From Helianthus annuus (taxonomy: Eukaryota; Streptophyta; Magnoliopsida; Asterales; Asteraceae), in assembly GCF_002127325.2 (NCBI RefSeq), contig NC_035435.2, positions 8,864,423 through 8,928,422 of the forward strand: a stretch of 64,000 nucleotides of DNA, in the 5' to 3' direction. Each line of letters opens with the position of its first letter. Within the stretch, counting starts at the first letter, position 1. Positions 1-10,862 of this stretch are shown piece by piece. The notes under the pieces are model-generated. The model was not told where the DNA came from and searched no databases. It saw nothing but the letters and a program-made list of their open reading frames with translations. A program made the translations under genes and the position numbers.

Positions 1-160
1 AATAATTATGAGACTACTAACATTTATTATGTACCTAACATTTTTGTTTATGCATCTAATATTTATTTATGCAATATAACATTTACTAACTACAGTGAAC
101 TGTTTCAAAACGTATCATGGAAGCCTTAACCAAACGTATGGTGTAAGCTTAAATTTCCTT
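1..160. other. AT-rich upstream sequence, no gene seen
   Basis: AT-rich sequence with loose repetition of a 'taacatttat' theme. No coding signal. It ends just before the TATA box of the ORF1-like gene. Confidence 0.5.
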
Positions 161-286
161 ATTTATATAAGAAACTCACTACTCGAGCTAATCTACACAT
201 AAGCTACAACTTCTGATATAATTCAACTCATACCCAAAATAACCCATACCCAAACTTTTCTTAGTTCAACAAAACCAAATATTCAA
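161..286 (+). promoter_or_regulatory. TATA box and 5' leader of the ORF1-like gene
   Basis: A TATA-like string (TTATATAAG) lies at about 163-171, roughly 120 bases before the ATG at 287. It is followed by a C/A-rich leader typical of plant 5' UTRs. Promoter activity is inferred from position only. Confidence 0.45.
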
Positions 287-719
287 ATGGCAAATATTCC
301 AGAAGCATATGCTGAATCTTCAAATGCAGCAAACATTCATCGATTCCTTCGGTTTTGTCACACCCCCAAAATCCACACGCGGAGTACTACCGCTAGGAGG
401 CGTGACATGACCAGGATCAAGCCATCAATCATATCAAACATAGCATTTAAGTGTAAAAGTAGAAAAATGTATTTCATCGTGACATGACTGATGTTCACAA
501 CCAAACATTATTTAAGTAGCGGAAGCATAATAATGAAAACCCAAAATAAGTTATAAGTTCAAATATCGTTCACGACCCGTATCCCACAACGACCTGCTCC
601 TCCCTGTGCAAGCTCCATAATGTACCTAAGGTCCTGCAAGGCATGCAGCAGATAATCAACAACTAGTTGAGCGAGTTCACAGAAAATAAGTTCGTAATAG
701 TAATGAGTATGTTCATCTA

Positions 720-835
720 GTTGGGGGCTTCCCATGCATGTATGTACTAATGGTGGGGGCTTCCCATTGCCTTGTATATATATTACTAGTGGGGGATTCC
801 CACGCTTATCTTTACTAATGGGGGTTTCCCATCAT
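720..835. repeat. TGGGGGCTTCCCAT subrepeats inside the LTR
   Basis: Four imperfect copies of a G-run/C-run palindrome-like motif, about 30-37 bases apart, each followed by an ACTA(A/G)T(G) stretch. Confidence 0.75.
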
Positions 836-900
836 GGTACTTACTAGACTATTTGCAACCATGTGTTCTTCTTAATCCGAGAACAGGAATACGTACAAGG

Positions 901-1100
901 TCACGTAGGATTTACGTGAGTGCCCTTCCCCGAGGACAGTGGTACGCGTGGGGTTTACGTAGGATTTACGTAAGTGTCCTTCCGACCCGGAAGACAGTAG
1001 TGGGTATTAGGTTACGTAGGATTTACGTAAGTGTCCTTCCGACCCGGGAGACAATGGTAGATACTAGTTTACGTAGGTTTTACGTAAGTGTCCTGACTAT
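901..1100. repeat. 53-57-bp tandem subrepeats (TTACGTAGGATTTACGTAAG)
   Basis: Four copies with the shared AGG(A/T)TTTACGT(A/G)AGTG core at about 908, 961, 1018 and 1075. The repeated LRRIYVSVLP-like reading is a by-product of the repeats and is not taken as a protein. Confidence 0.75.
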
Positions 1101-1523
1101 CCTGAGGACGATGGTCTGTAGTCTAGTGATTGCGTAAGTACGAGTAATCATTCCATATCAAATATTCCAACCCAATTCCCAACCCGGGAATCCCATGCCT
1201 TGGCTGTGTGAACTCACCTTGGTTTGCTCGGCAGATACACAAAAAGATTCCTTGAACTAAAGTGGTCAATCTCGTCCTAACAGGGTTACCACACAAGTTA
1301 GGTTTTGACTTAAGTATCGCACATATGTATCACATAGACTAGTCAGTAACGTGCACGTAATAATCATGACAAACACGTAACATAAGCTAACTGTCATAAC
1401 ATATCCAACTTGTGAAACTAGGAGTCGGTCCAATATCTTCCGGCCCAAATATCATAACAAATCAATAATACAATCTCGGCCCAATAAGATTAAACAGTCC
1501 AATAATAAGGTGCCCGTGCTCAC

Positions 1524-1740
1524 AGTCTCGAGTCGAGACCAAGCGGTCTCGAGTTGGGCTGGTTCCGAAGTCTCGAGTCGCAACAAGGACGATCTCGAGT
1601 CGCAACTGGACCCGCAACCTCGGTCTCGGTTGGTGCTGCTGTGTGTCGGTGTGAGGTCTGAGTTGCAACGGGACTCGCAATGTCGGTCTCGGGTCATCAT
1701 GCTTAGGTCGAGATCACACGGTCTCGACTCGCAACCGTGT
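1524..1740. repeat. GTCTCGAGTCG motif cluster in the LTR
   Basis: Repeated GTCTCGAGTCG and GAGTCGAGACC strings, CpG-rich against an AT-rich background. A further copy lies at about 2432. The reverse complement of this motif builds the array at 9871-10375. Confidence 0.7.
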
Positions 1741-4139
1741 CGAGACTATCAAATTGTAACAGATTTCCTGATTTCATGCACATGATTTCCGTGATATCAG
1801 CTAACAAGTTTGGCAGTTTCACCAATCAGATCAATTAACAATTATTCACATTCATGCACATTCTTATCATCATCATCAAGAACAATTAATCACTATTACA
1901 CAGAACATATGATCGGATCATGTGCTTAACAATTACATAGACTATCATGCAACCTAAACCATATAAACCCTAATCGAAACATCATACCAACCATGCATTC
2001 GGTTCTAGATCCTTATCCTACAATTCTGATTTATGTGAACATAATCTAACATATAATTATGGGCCGGTTACAACATGAACAGCAACATAATCAATCAATC
2101 ATGCAAACAATCATAAGCACCCTAACCGATTTCAAGCACATCAAGATTAACAACTTGTAACACCTTTATTATGTAGAGCATGTGTAATAATCACAACATC
2201 ATGTATAAACAACCAACCATAAACACTAACCGGATTAGAGTGTGTAACGAGGGATGATCCGATTACAAGGGGCTTCGAGAATTGGGAGGGTCGGCTGCCT
2301 TTGGTTCCGATCGAGAGAGAGAGTTTGTGTGTGCTTGATTGCCAAAGTTGTGAAAACTAAACCCTAAGAGATGTGTGTAACATATACGTGTGGAAAAGGA
2401 TGTGGGCCGAAACCCCACATGGGCCACCTAGTGGTCTCGAGTCGGACATGTGTGTGTGGGCCGAAGAATGTTTTATGAAAACAACTAAGTGTTCGGTCCA
2501 AGTAACTTATACACGTTCACATGAAATCACATAACACGTAACACGTATTATTTATTCACTCAAAATAATTCACGTAATCACAATGTTTTAAACAGTTATA
2601 CGTAATGTAAGAGACGGTAAAGTACGAGTTGTCACAGGTTTACTGATTTACCCAATTGTGAGAGGTATCAAAAACTCAAGAATCTTGAAGTTTTTTCTAT
2701 TAGCGGTATTGATTGGTATCAGATGGAAATGTTTGATCCAAGTGGTTTACTGGCGAGATTACTACCACCTAATACGCCCTGGCGTCGTTTCTTCGACATC
2801 CTAGAACCGTCATACGATGAACTTGTATATGAGTTCTTGTCCACTTTCTATTTCAAATATGATAAAAGTCTTACCGATGAATCTATTCATTTTCGACTTT
2901 GTGGACAATCTTATAATATGTCATTAACAGAATTCGCAATTCATCTGGGCATATATACAGATGAAGAAGTTAAACAACCTATTTTTACGGAGGCATCAAC
3001 CTCTTATTCCCCTGAGGAAATGAAAGAATACTGGCTAAGCCATTCATCGAAAGAGTGGTGTAACAATAATAATTCTATGAAATTCATAGACCCTCGTTAT
3101 CAATATATGCATCGTGTTTTAGCCAACACTATCACGGGGCGCAAGAGTAATCAACATAGGGTTAGTGCTACCGACCTTTTCCATCTGCATAGTATTTTTG
3201 AGCAAGTTCCTTGTAATATTGCCCACGAGCTTGCTACATATTTTTTAAATCAACAAACAAATCCTCTGAGAAGTCTCATGGGAGGGTCTTACATTACAAA
3301 AATAGCAAAATCATTAGGTGTCTTAAGTAATCAGATTATCCAAGGATTATCTCCACCAAAGGCATCTGGGATTGTAAATTTTAACTCTGTTAGGCTAACC
3401 CCTGTTCATAATTATATACTAAATCAACCATTCCAGTCGGAGGAAGCTCAAGTTATCTTAGAAAGTACCTCAATACAAAATTTACAACAATCATTGTTGC
3501 AGCTTCCTCAACCGTCTTTTTATCGATTTGATCTACAACCACATCTGCCACCCGTACAAGAACATATTACAACTAACCTATCTCAACCGAACATCTTACA
3601 AAACATCCCACCTTTAGTTTTCGAGGAAGATTCAACGATGCAACAAACTTTGTTTGATGAAAACATGATATTCCAAGAGCAGTTAGCATCAGAATAATTT
3701 TTGCAATCACCATTACCCCAACAGTTTTTCCAATCACTATTAAACGAAGTAGAACAACAACTGCCACCAATTAATATAACAGAATCATGTACGGTACCTC
3801 AATTGAATCTACCTTCAGATTCAATAGGAGTCGAAGTGGCTAGGTTAAACAATCAGATTCGAAATTTGTCTAAACAAATAAAACGACTGACAGAAAGAAA
3901 TAAATGGTTGGAAGACATGCTAAAACAAATAGCTAATAGTATGCAACTAACTCTACCACCTTCACCACCTTATGATTCTGAGTCTGAATTTGATTCATTA
4001 TATAATGTAAGTTTGTTCAAATCATAATAGACTATCAAATTATTATGATTAAATTGTTTAATACATACATTCTATTTTGTGTTTTTACTTACAAGTAATA
4101 CATATATGATCATAAATAAGAAGTTTATGAATCATAATC

Positions 4140-7100
4140 AGTTGGCATGACTGGTTAGACCACACCGAGTCAATGTTGATGTGAATTGTATTGAAGAACT
4201 AGAAGATTCTTCAAGTTGGTAATTAGCATACAATATTTTCTCTTAAGGGAAATTCATTATTTACCAACCAAAGTAGGGTGAGAATCCCTAAATATTCTGG
4301 AAGTGATTAAAGGATATGCATATCCAACATGATACCGTTTAGTGTTTTTAAATCGATGCATCGTCTAAATGGTTATTAAATCCACAACCTGAAGTTTGTG
4401 TGATTATGGCTTAGCTAATGTGATAGCAAGCATATTATTCCAGATTGATATAATGATTTTGATAATAAATCAATTTCACATAATGATCATTGCAATACAC
4501 GTAAAACTTCATGTAGTTTGGACATGATTTATTGAGACAATCACTGGATGTGTTTGCAAAGTGTATGATCATGAGAGCAAAAGTTCATGTATCAATTCAC
4601 ATCAAGCCAATAAGTTATAATTCTCCCCATATAGTTGGTTTTTGGTCAGGAACCAAAGATGTCTCATCAAAGGTTATGGTTGTGCGACATATATTAAAAC
4701 TCACCGCACAAAGATGGGACTTCTAAAAGGTTTGAGAATATGTTGGGTATAAACAATCGTCTGTGATTGAATACTTAAAGCCATTAGTGAGAAATTCGTT
4801 TATGGCTCATTGGTTTTCACTTTAGTGAATGAATGTTCCCAACATTAGGGGGGGATAACAAGCAGTTGGAAAGTGAAAAGTGAAATGAATTATCATGTCA
4901 TCTTGATCCTCAGACTATAAACTATGAACTAGAAGGTTAAAGTATAATTCATTTACCAGTATTAAAGAACAAATTACCAGACAAGTTCACTGACCTAAAT
5001 AGAGTGACTAAGTAAGTCACATAATCAACTGCTTATGCTCCAGTTATATTTGTGTCCCAAAAGGACACCACATATTTTCTAATGAGTCTATTACGCGCCT
5101 GAAGCGTGAAGCATGGTAGACTAGTCGATTATAGTAATACAATTCCTCGAAAGTTGGAGCAACTAAGTAAGATGGTCAAGTCGAGGTGATATTAAAAAGG
5201 TCTCTTGAAGAGACAATAGACATGATGGTTCAAGAAGAATCTCAGGTACCTGGAAATAAAGAGATCTCGATAAGTTGTATCATGTCTAACATATGTATGG
5301 AATCGAAATAAAAATCGACGTCGTTATACTTTTGTATATAATGAAGCGCTTAAAATGATCAAATGATAAGGATCAAGATTTAAGATCTGTCTATGAATGA
5401 ATATTAAGAAATGATTAGCCAAAATAGAAAGACGCAAAATAAGGCAGAGTTTAGTTCTCTAAATGAAATGGAAAGTTTCTGGACCAACAGTCCATAATGT
5501 TGGATACAAAAGTGTCTTTTATACGAATCATGTGAAAATCAAATTATATGATATAAGTCAAAATTGGTGGCACAAGAATTTTTCACAAAGACCTATAATT
5601 GATTATGAGAAACATATTCTCCAGTGGTGGATGCATTGACTTTCCAATATCTTTTTAGTCTGGTAATATATAAAAGAGAATTGACATGCATCTTAGGAAA
5701 GTTATGTATCACTTGATACTAAGTCATATAAAATAAGTTTTCAAGAATATTATGATTATTATTCAGATCCGAATACATATACATGTTGTATATGTTATTG
5801 AATTGAATATAACTGGAACTCCCCATGAGTATCCTAAAGCATTTGAGTGCTTAAGAGGTTAATTGAAACACCTTATGGATGTAATTATAGTGCACCAATA
5901 CTCCAATAAACATACATAGAAAATGTGTACCTGGTTATTATGAAATCTCAATGTACACAGTGTACAAACATGGTACAATATGGTTTTTGGAGATAAAAGC
6001 AAGTGTTCTTGATATTTTTGCATATGATATAGATATCTATGTGTTAAAAGGACAAGTTTATACAGCAAAACTTCTAAGATTAAAAGCACATGCATACAGT
6101 GGCGGAACTAGAAGAAAATCTTAGGGGTATCCCAATTTTTTTTCCGTACATTATAGAATAATAAAAAAACACGATAATAAATAAAGTTAGACAAATACCT
6201 AATAGATTTCTCTTTTTCGTTTTCTTAAAGCATGAAATCGAGTCATTACATACAGTAACAAAACCAGAATTTTATAACCACGGAGTCACATTATATGTTT
6301 TTTTTACTATGCATATAACTGATTGATAAAAGGTCAACGACCGCGTACCCCTTTAATTCTCCCTATGGCTACATTGAAATGTAAAAAAATTGCACGATGG
6401 TTATATCGAAATATAAAAAATTGCACGAAACTAGTATTTTTTATCTTAAAATCTCTATTATGTTATAAATTATTAATAAAACTTTCTAAAATTCACAAAA
6501 TAGTTGAAATAGTATTAAGTTGTAGTAAATACAATTTATTAAATGTGTTAAATCAACAAATATTAAAATGTTTATATGTTTTTTTTCAAAAACAAAATAT
6601 ATTTATAAACGAATAATAATACAGCAATCTGGATTTTGTCAAACATAATAAAAGTAAAGTTTTACTATAATATTATTAGAACTTTACGATAAATAAACTT
6701 TACAAAAAATAATAGAGCAGGGAGCATTTTAAACAAAAATCAATGTAACTAAGTATTAATAAAATTAATATTATAATAAAAGTAACATAGGAGTACAGCC
6801 TATATCCCTTCTCCTGCATAAAAAGTACTACACTAATAATAAAATAATAGAAGATAATAACCACTCTTTCATCTTCCTCTATTTTCTCTGCAACTTCAAA
6901 CCTCCATAGGAGTAGTTCGCAAACAAAAAAATCTCAGATTGTGTTCTAATCTTCACTCTTTTTTCTTTAACGTGGAGCATGAGGGGTGTCCTAATACTTG
7001 CTCAGGGTATCCGATGCATAAACTAAAAAAATAAATAAATAAATTTGCACTTCGCCAAAAAAGTTGAGGGGTATCCCGGGCAACCCCTAACCAAACCATA

Positions 7101-8280
7101 GATCCGCCCCTGCATGCATATTTGGATATGTATGGACTAAAATAGTTAAATTGAGTGTTATACAACTCGAGATATTCGCACAAAGAGGGATATAAGTTTG
7201 ATTAAATTAGCCATGTTCTATGAACATTCTACTTTTAAAAGTTCACTATAATCGCAATTTACAATAATGATGTCTAGGCATCATTGAGGGAAATTGTCGA
7301 GCTTTTAGAGGGAAAATTTTTTAATGACCTTGGCACGGTCTAATTATTACTCGAACTGCAGTTCGAGTATATATGTAATTATATTTTACTAATCCCTCTA
7401 GTATATCTAGAAGATGATGATTGGATATTTTAGTATGGACATAGTTGAACCTTAAAGTATGTTAAAGGTTGTTAGGTCATTTGCTATAAGAAATGCATAT
7501 TATATCTCTTACCAAAGTAGAGATTCTCATCCTAGAAGTACCATCGTTAAATGCATAAGTGCATTAATATGTCTTGCTAGCTATGTATGGTTATAATATC
7601 TTTCACTTGACCATATTGTCATGATATAACCTTTGTCAAGCAAAGAGACATTGGAATGAGTTCAAAGAAATATTTCAGGTATAAACGATATTTGATTATA
7701 TATTACTAACCTACCAAAACAAGTTTTGTTAGCTTTGTAAATGCAGGGAATGTAACAACATATAGTTGTGGTTCATATGGTATTTGTTTACATAAAGCAC
7801 TAGAAATCTCATATAAAGACCATATAGCATTGATCAACACAAAGGACTATACATATCAAGGAATGAAGTGGCAAAATATTAACTAAAAGATCTATGCAGA
7901 AGGCTTAAACGATACATAATGAAATCAGGGGGAGTATTACAAGTCACACTCTTATATACCACCAAGATTTTTGAATATACTCGAGACTTTATTAAAGACA
8001 ATCAAGTCGAGATGAGATATGTCCAATCCAGCAACAATTCATCCGATCTTTTCATAAAAGCACTACCTACAGCAACTTTCAGGAAACACGTTCATGACAT
8101 TGGCATGCGTCACGTATGGAGAATATGATGCCTTACAAATTGCAACTTGAGGGGGAGCTATAGACTGCACTCTTTTTCCCTTAGCTAAGGTTTTTTTCCA
8201 CTGGGTTTTTCTTTAGCAAGGTTTTTAATGAGGCAGTACTTAATTACCCTAAAGTTTGCAAAGTGTCATCCAAGGGGGAG
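4140..8280 (+). pseudogene. Decayed Ty1-copia pol (GAG-pre-integrase, INT, RT, RNase H)
   Basis: Translated scraps follow copia order. A GAG-pre-integrase-like HDWLDHTES lies near 4147. An integrase tail recalling RTKMG...LKP lies near 4700-4790. The linker before RT follows near 4830-5000. RT traces include DYEKHILQWWMH-type sequence from 5600 and an interrupted PHEYPKAFECL near 5823. An RNase H end of about 70 residues (7919-8128) carries the SSNNSSDLFIKALPTATF motif. The frame is broken by many stops and shifts and by the hAT element at 6097-7112. No gag or 5' LTR was found, so the copy is 5'-truncated. The element is dead. Confidence 0.65.
6089..7120. mobile_element. Non-autonomous hAT element, 1,016 bp, with 8-bp TSD
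   Basis: The element spans 6097-7112. Its ends CAGTGGCGGAACTA and (reverse-complemented right end) CAGGGGCGGATCTA form imperfect terminal inverted repeats of the plant hAT CAGGGGCGGA type. The 8-bp duplication CATGCATA lies at 6089-6096 and 7113-7120. The interior is AT-rich with no transposase. It sits inside the copia RT remnant, so it is younger than that element. Confidence 0.85.
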
Positions 8281-8558
8281 TGTTATGAATAATTCAGTGG
8301 ATGACAAAATAGTTGCATAGTAAAAGCGCACAGTAAAGGAAATTATTCATTCGAATTATTGACGCACAGTACAACATAGTTTCTTTCTTCTGTCTATATA
8401 AACTCATGTAATATTATAGTTTTGATATACCAAGAAATATATATATAAGAAATCCTTTGAAAATTCTCTCTACTTATCTTCTATATTATTCAGCTTTTAG
8501 GCTAGTTTTATAACACTTATCTTCTATATTATTCAGCTTTTAGGCTAGTTTTATAACA
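8281..8558 (+). mobile_element. 3' LTR of the decayed copia element
   Basis: A polypurine stretch (AAGGGGGAG) immediately precedes TGTTATGAATAATTC at 8281. The LTR includes a TATATAA region and ends in TTATAACA. The last 43 bases (8473-8515) are repeated directly at 8516-8558, so the terminus could be 8515 or 8558. No matching 5' LTR was seen in the window. Confidence 0.7.
8473..8558. repeat. 43-bp tandem duplication at the LTR end
   Basis: Two identical copies at 8473-8515 and 8516-8558, both ending in TTATAACA. Confidence 0.9.
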
Positions 8559-8880
8559 ATTAAAAGTCCAGTTTACACAACAATTATTGCTATTCTTTCA
8601 AGTAGTAGGTAACTGGTTCAAGATAAGGTTATGCTTTTATTTGAAGTGACCTAGCTGTAAGCTTTGAAGGATAATCTTTTGTGAAAGGCTCTCATATTAA
8701 CAGATTTGCAGAAACAACACAACACATCCTAAATCAATAACCACCAACATAGGCACGAACAATCCAAATAAATCCGATTGTAGGTGAAATCGACCAGAAC
8801 TTAAGGAAAAAAAATAAAAAAATCAGGAAACGTACCATTAAATAACAACACGATAGCCTCGAGTGAAACTGGTGTCGTTC
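8559..8880. other. Spacer between two LTR elements
   Basis: No coding or repeat structure was recognised. The last five bases (CGTTC, 8876-8880) are the left target duplication of the next element. Joined to 15447 onward, this is the sequence into which that element inserted. Confidence 0.5.
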
Positions 8881-9317
8881 TGTAAGATTAAATATTTTTA
8901 TATTATATTTAATCTAGTAGCCATTATAATCATTTACATTATATGGATCAAAATATATAACAATCCTATTAAATAATTAGTTGGTAATTGTTGATGGGCC
9001 TAATTACCCTTATTAACTAATTAGGGTTTCCTCCTAGGTGCATATATAAGGAGAATAATGTGGAGGTTAAAGGGTTAGACAATTTCACAAACCCTAATAG
9101 CACATAACATCAATCGACCTCCTCTCCTAACCGATACCCTTTTCGGTTTCTTATCATCACCATCATTAGATTGCACCCTAAGGAGGAACCAGATCAAGCT
9201 GACAATCATGTCGAACCTAATGCTGCGACTACATCTGGATTCTCTGCTGGCCTGTACTGATGCAATCAAAGGTATGTCTTCATGTTTTCCATTATGTCTA
9301 AACAGAACTGATCAACA
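8881..9317 (+). repeat. 5' LTR
   Basis: Starts TGTAAGATTAAATATT and ends GATCAACA. It contains a TATATAAGG string at about 9043 and an A/C-rich transcript leader region. Confidence 0.9.
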
Positions 9318-9319
9318 TG

Positions 9320-9331
9320 TGGTATCAGAGC
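9320..9331 (+). promoter_or_regulatory. Primer-binding site for initiator Met tRNA
   Basis: TGGTATCAGAGC, two bases after the 5' LTR end, matches the complement of the plant initiator Met tRNA 3' end. Confidence 0.85.
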
Positions 9332-9870
9332 ATATGTTGATAAATCAGTTCTGTTTTTGTATCCATTATTCTGGGATTGAAATCTGGAAAACAGAATTTT
9401 GAAAGCCTAATAAATTTAACAGCTATGTTTCGGGTCATTGTTCTCGAAATTACTGTTTCGAGACCTAATAAAATTCTGAAATCATTGATTCTTGAAGATA
9501 TGGAAAAAGACTAATTTATTATATAAATCGAAATCAATGAGGTTAAATTTTATGATCGAAGTCTGTATAAAACCTTAGTTTTGAGTTTTCGGGTTCCAGA
9601 ATCATGTTTTATTTTTTTAGGGTTCATCATGTGTTCTTAGGAAAATTCGAAGATTCCTTTATGTTTTGGAATATAATTAGAATTGTTGAATGTTTTTCCT
9701 AATTTTGATCTGTTTTGTCTAATGAGAATTTTCGAAATCTGTTAAAAGGATAAACAGATTATGATTTTCGAAATATTCTGTTAAAATTAGATCAATGTTA
9801 AAACAGGAAATTCTATCACAATTCCTAAGAATTCGAATTTTCAGTTATGATTTTACATTAACAGCTGTTA

Positions 9871-10375
9871 CAATGGACTCGAAACCATCAGGTTTCGACT
9901 CGAGACCAAGATCTCGACTCGAGACCACAAGGTCTCAACTCGAAATCATAAGTGTTCTCAAATACTTATAACTCGAGACAACGATTTCGACTCGAGACCA
10001 TAAGTTTTCGACTCGAGACTACTGAGGTTTCAACTAAGGGCTTCAACCTTTACAACTCGAGACAAAGGTCTCGACTCGAGACCATAAGGTCACAACTCGA
10101 GACCATAAGGTTGCGACTCGAGACCATAAAGCTACAACTCGAGACTACAAGGTCATAACTCGAGACCATGGTTGCGACTCGAGACCTCATAAGGAGTCGA
10201 GATCTCATAATTCACAGCAGTCGAGACCATGATTACGACTCGAGATACTGAGGTTGCGACTCGAGACCATTAATGAGTCGAGACCTCATAATGTTATAAG
10301 CTGAGTCGAGACTTGACTCGAGATCTCACTCGAGACCTCATAACTGACTCAAGATCTCATAACAGACTCGAAACC
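9871..10375. repeat. CGACTCGAGACC irregular tandem array
   Basis: About twenty copies of (C/A)ACTCGAGAC(C/A) separated by short AT-rich spacers such as ATAAGGTC. It is very rich in CTCGAG sites. The frame left open across part of it is a repeat artefact. Confidence 0.85.
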
Positions 10376-10409
10376 TCATTATTTTAGGCTGTTTAATGTG
10401 AACTAAGAT

Positions 10410-10505
10410 TTAGCTCGGGGCTCCGCCCCGAACCCCATGCGGGGGCACGCTGTTCCCCTGCAACCCCAGCGAACGCATCGCGGAGTTCGATCCGCGCTAA
10501 CAGGT
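10410..10505. other. GC-rich patch in the element interior
   Basis: A short stretch around GGGGCTCCGCCCCGAACCCC with strong G/C content and a self-complementary start (GGGGCTCCGCCCC), in an otherwise AT-rich interior. It may be an RNA structure near the start of the element's internal transcript. Confidence 0.5.
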
Positions 10506-10609
10506 GGTTTGCTACTAAATAATTGGTTTTTGTAATTAGTTAGTTAATTAATGAGGATCAAATAATGTTTTACAAAACCAAAATGGCTTAACTTGAATGA
10601 GCTTCTGAT

Positions 10610-10862
10610 GTATCACTTCTGGCCAAAGCTGATTTGATGCATCTACTTATCATCCAAGTATTACGAAAGCTATGTTAAGTGTGCATCATAAACATGAATG
10701 TCTTAATATCTGGACAAAGCTGATTTAATTCCTTCATAGATGGCATACTTAACAAGTGCATAACTAAAGTGATTGTCTCAATTTCTGGCCAAAGCTGATT
10801 TGTTACAACCACTTTGCACACATGCTTAAATGATTACACCTCTGGCCAAAGCTGTTTTGTCT
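10610..10862. repeat. Four CTGGCCAAAGCTGATTTG repeats
   Basis: Near-identical 18-base motifs at about 10619, 10711, 10784 and 10841, spaced about 60-90 bases. They lie just inside the element, where gag would be expected. Confidence 0.75.

Larger units (their letters stand above)
356..2636. mobile_element. Solo LTR, 2,281 bp (Gypsy/Tekay-like)
   Basis: The element opens TGTCACACCCCC and closes GAGTTGTCACA, with TG/CA ends and a perfect 5-bp target duplication. No primer-binding site, polypurine tract or coding domain is present, so it is a single LTR left by LTR-LTR recombination. Long LTRs opening TGTCACACCC are typical of Tekay/Del chromoviruses in plants; this assignment rests on the terminus only. 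It contains three internal repeat sets: TGGGGGCTTCCCAT units (720-835), TTACGTAGGATTTACG units (901-1100) and GTCTCGAGTCG motifs (1524-1740). Confidence 0.85.
351..2641. repeat. 5-bp target-site duplication pair (GGTTT)
   Basis: GGTTT at 351-355 and again at 2637-2641 directly bracket the TG...CA element. Five bases is the size expected for LTR-retrotransposon integrase. Confidence 0.85.
287..4027 (+). pseudogene. ORF1-like 'putative plant transposon protein', split by a solo LTR
   Basis: The reading frame starts at 287, is broken after codon TTT at 353-355 by an inserted LTR (356-2636), and resumes in the same frame at 2642 once the 5-bp target duplication is discounted. It runs to a TAA at 3695-3697 and continues in the same frame, with no other stop, to 4027. 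The main part (2642-3697) has the look of the ORF1-type protein found in Athila-like plant Gypsy elements and in many stand-alone plant genes: a conserved aromatic block before FYF, then an FRLCGQ-like and an LGIYTDEE-like motif. The tail is Q/P-rich and ends in a probable coiled coil (about 3827-3945: VEVARLNNQIRNLSKQIKRL). The family role is unknown. No gag, protease or pol of the same element lies downstream. The copy is disabled by the LTR and by the in-frame stop, which one C-to-T change from CAA would explain. Family assignment is by memory of motifs. Confidence 0.6.

Noticed and set aside
853..1137. 94-codon frame in the solo LTR with repeated LRRIYVSVLP
   Set aside because: It is a translation of the 53-57-bp subrepeats.
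9952..10158. Frame in the CTCGAGAC array
   Set aside because: Pure repeat translation (RLETI...), no gene features.
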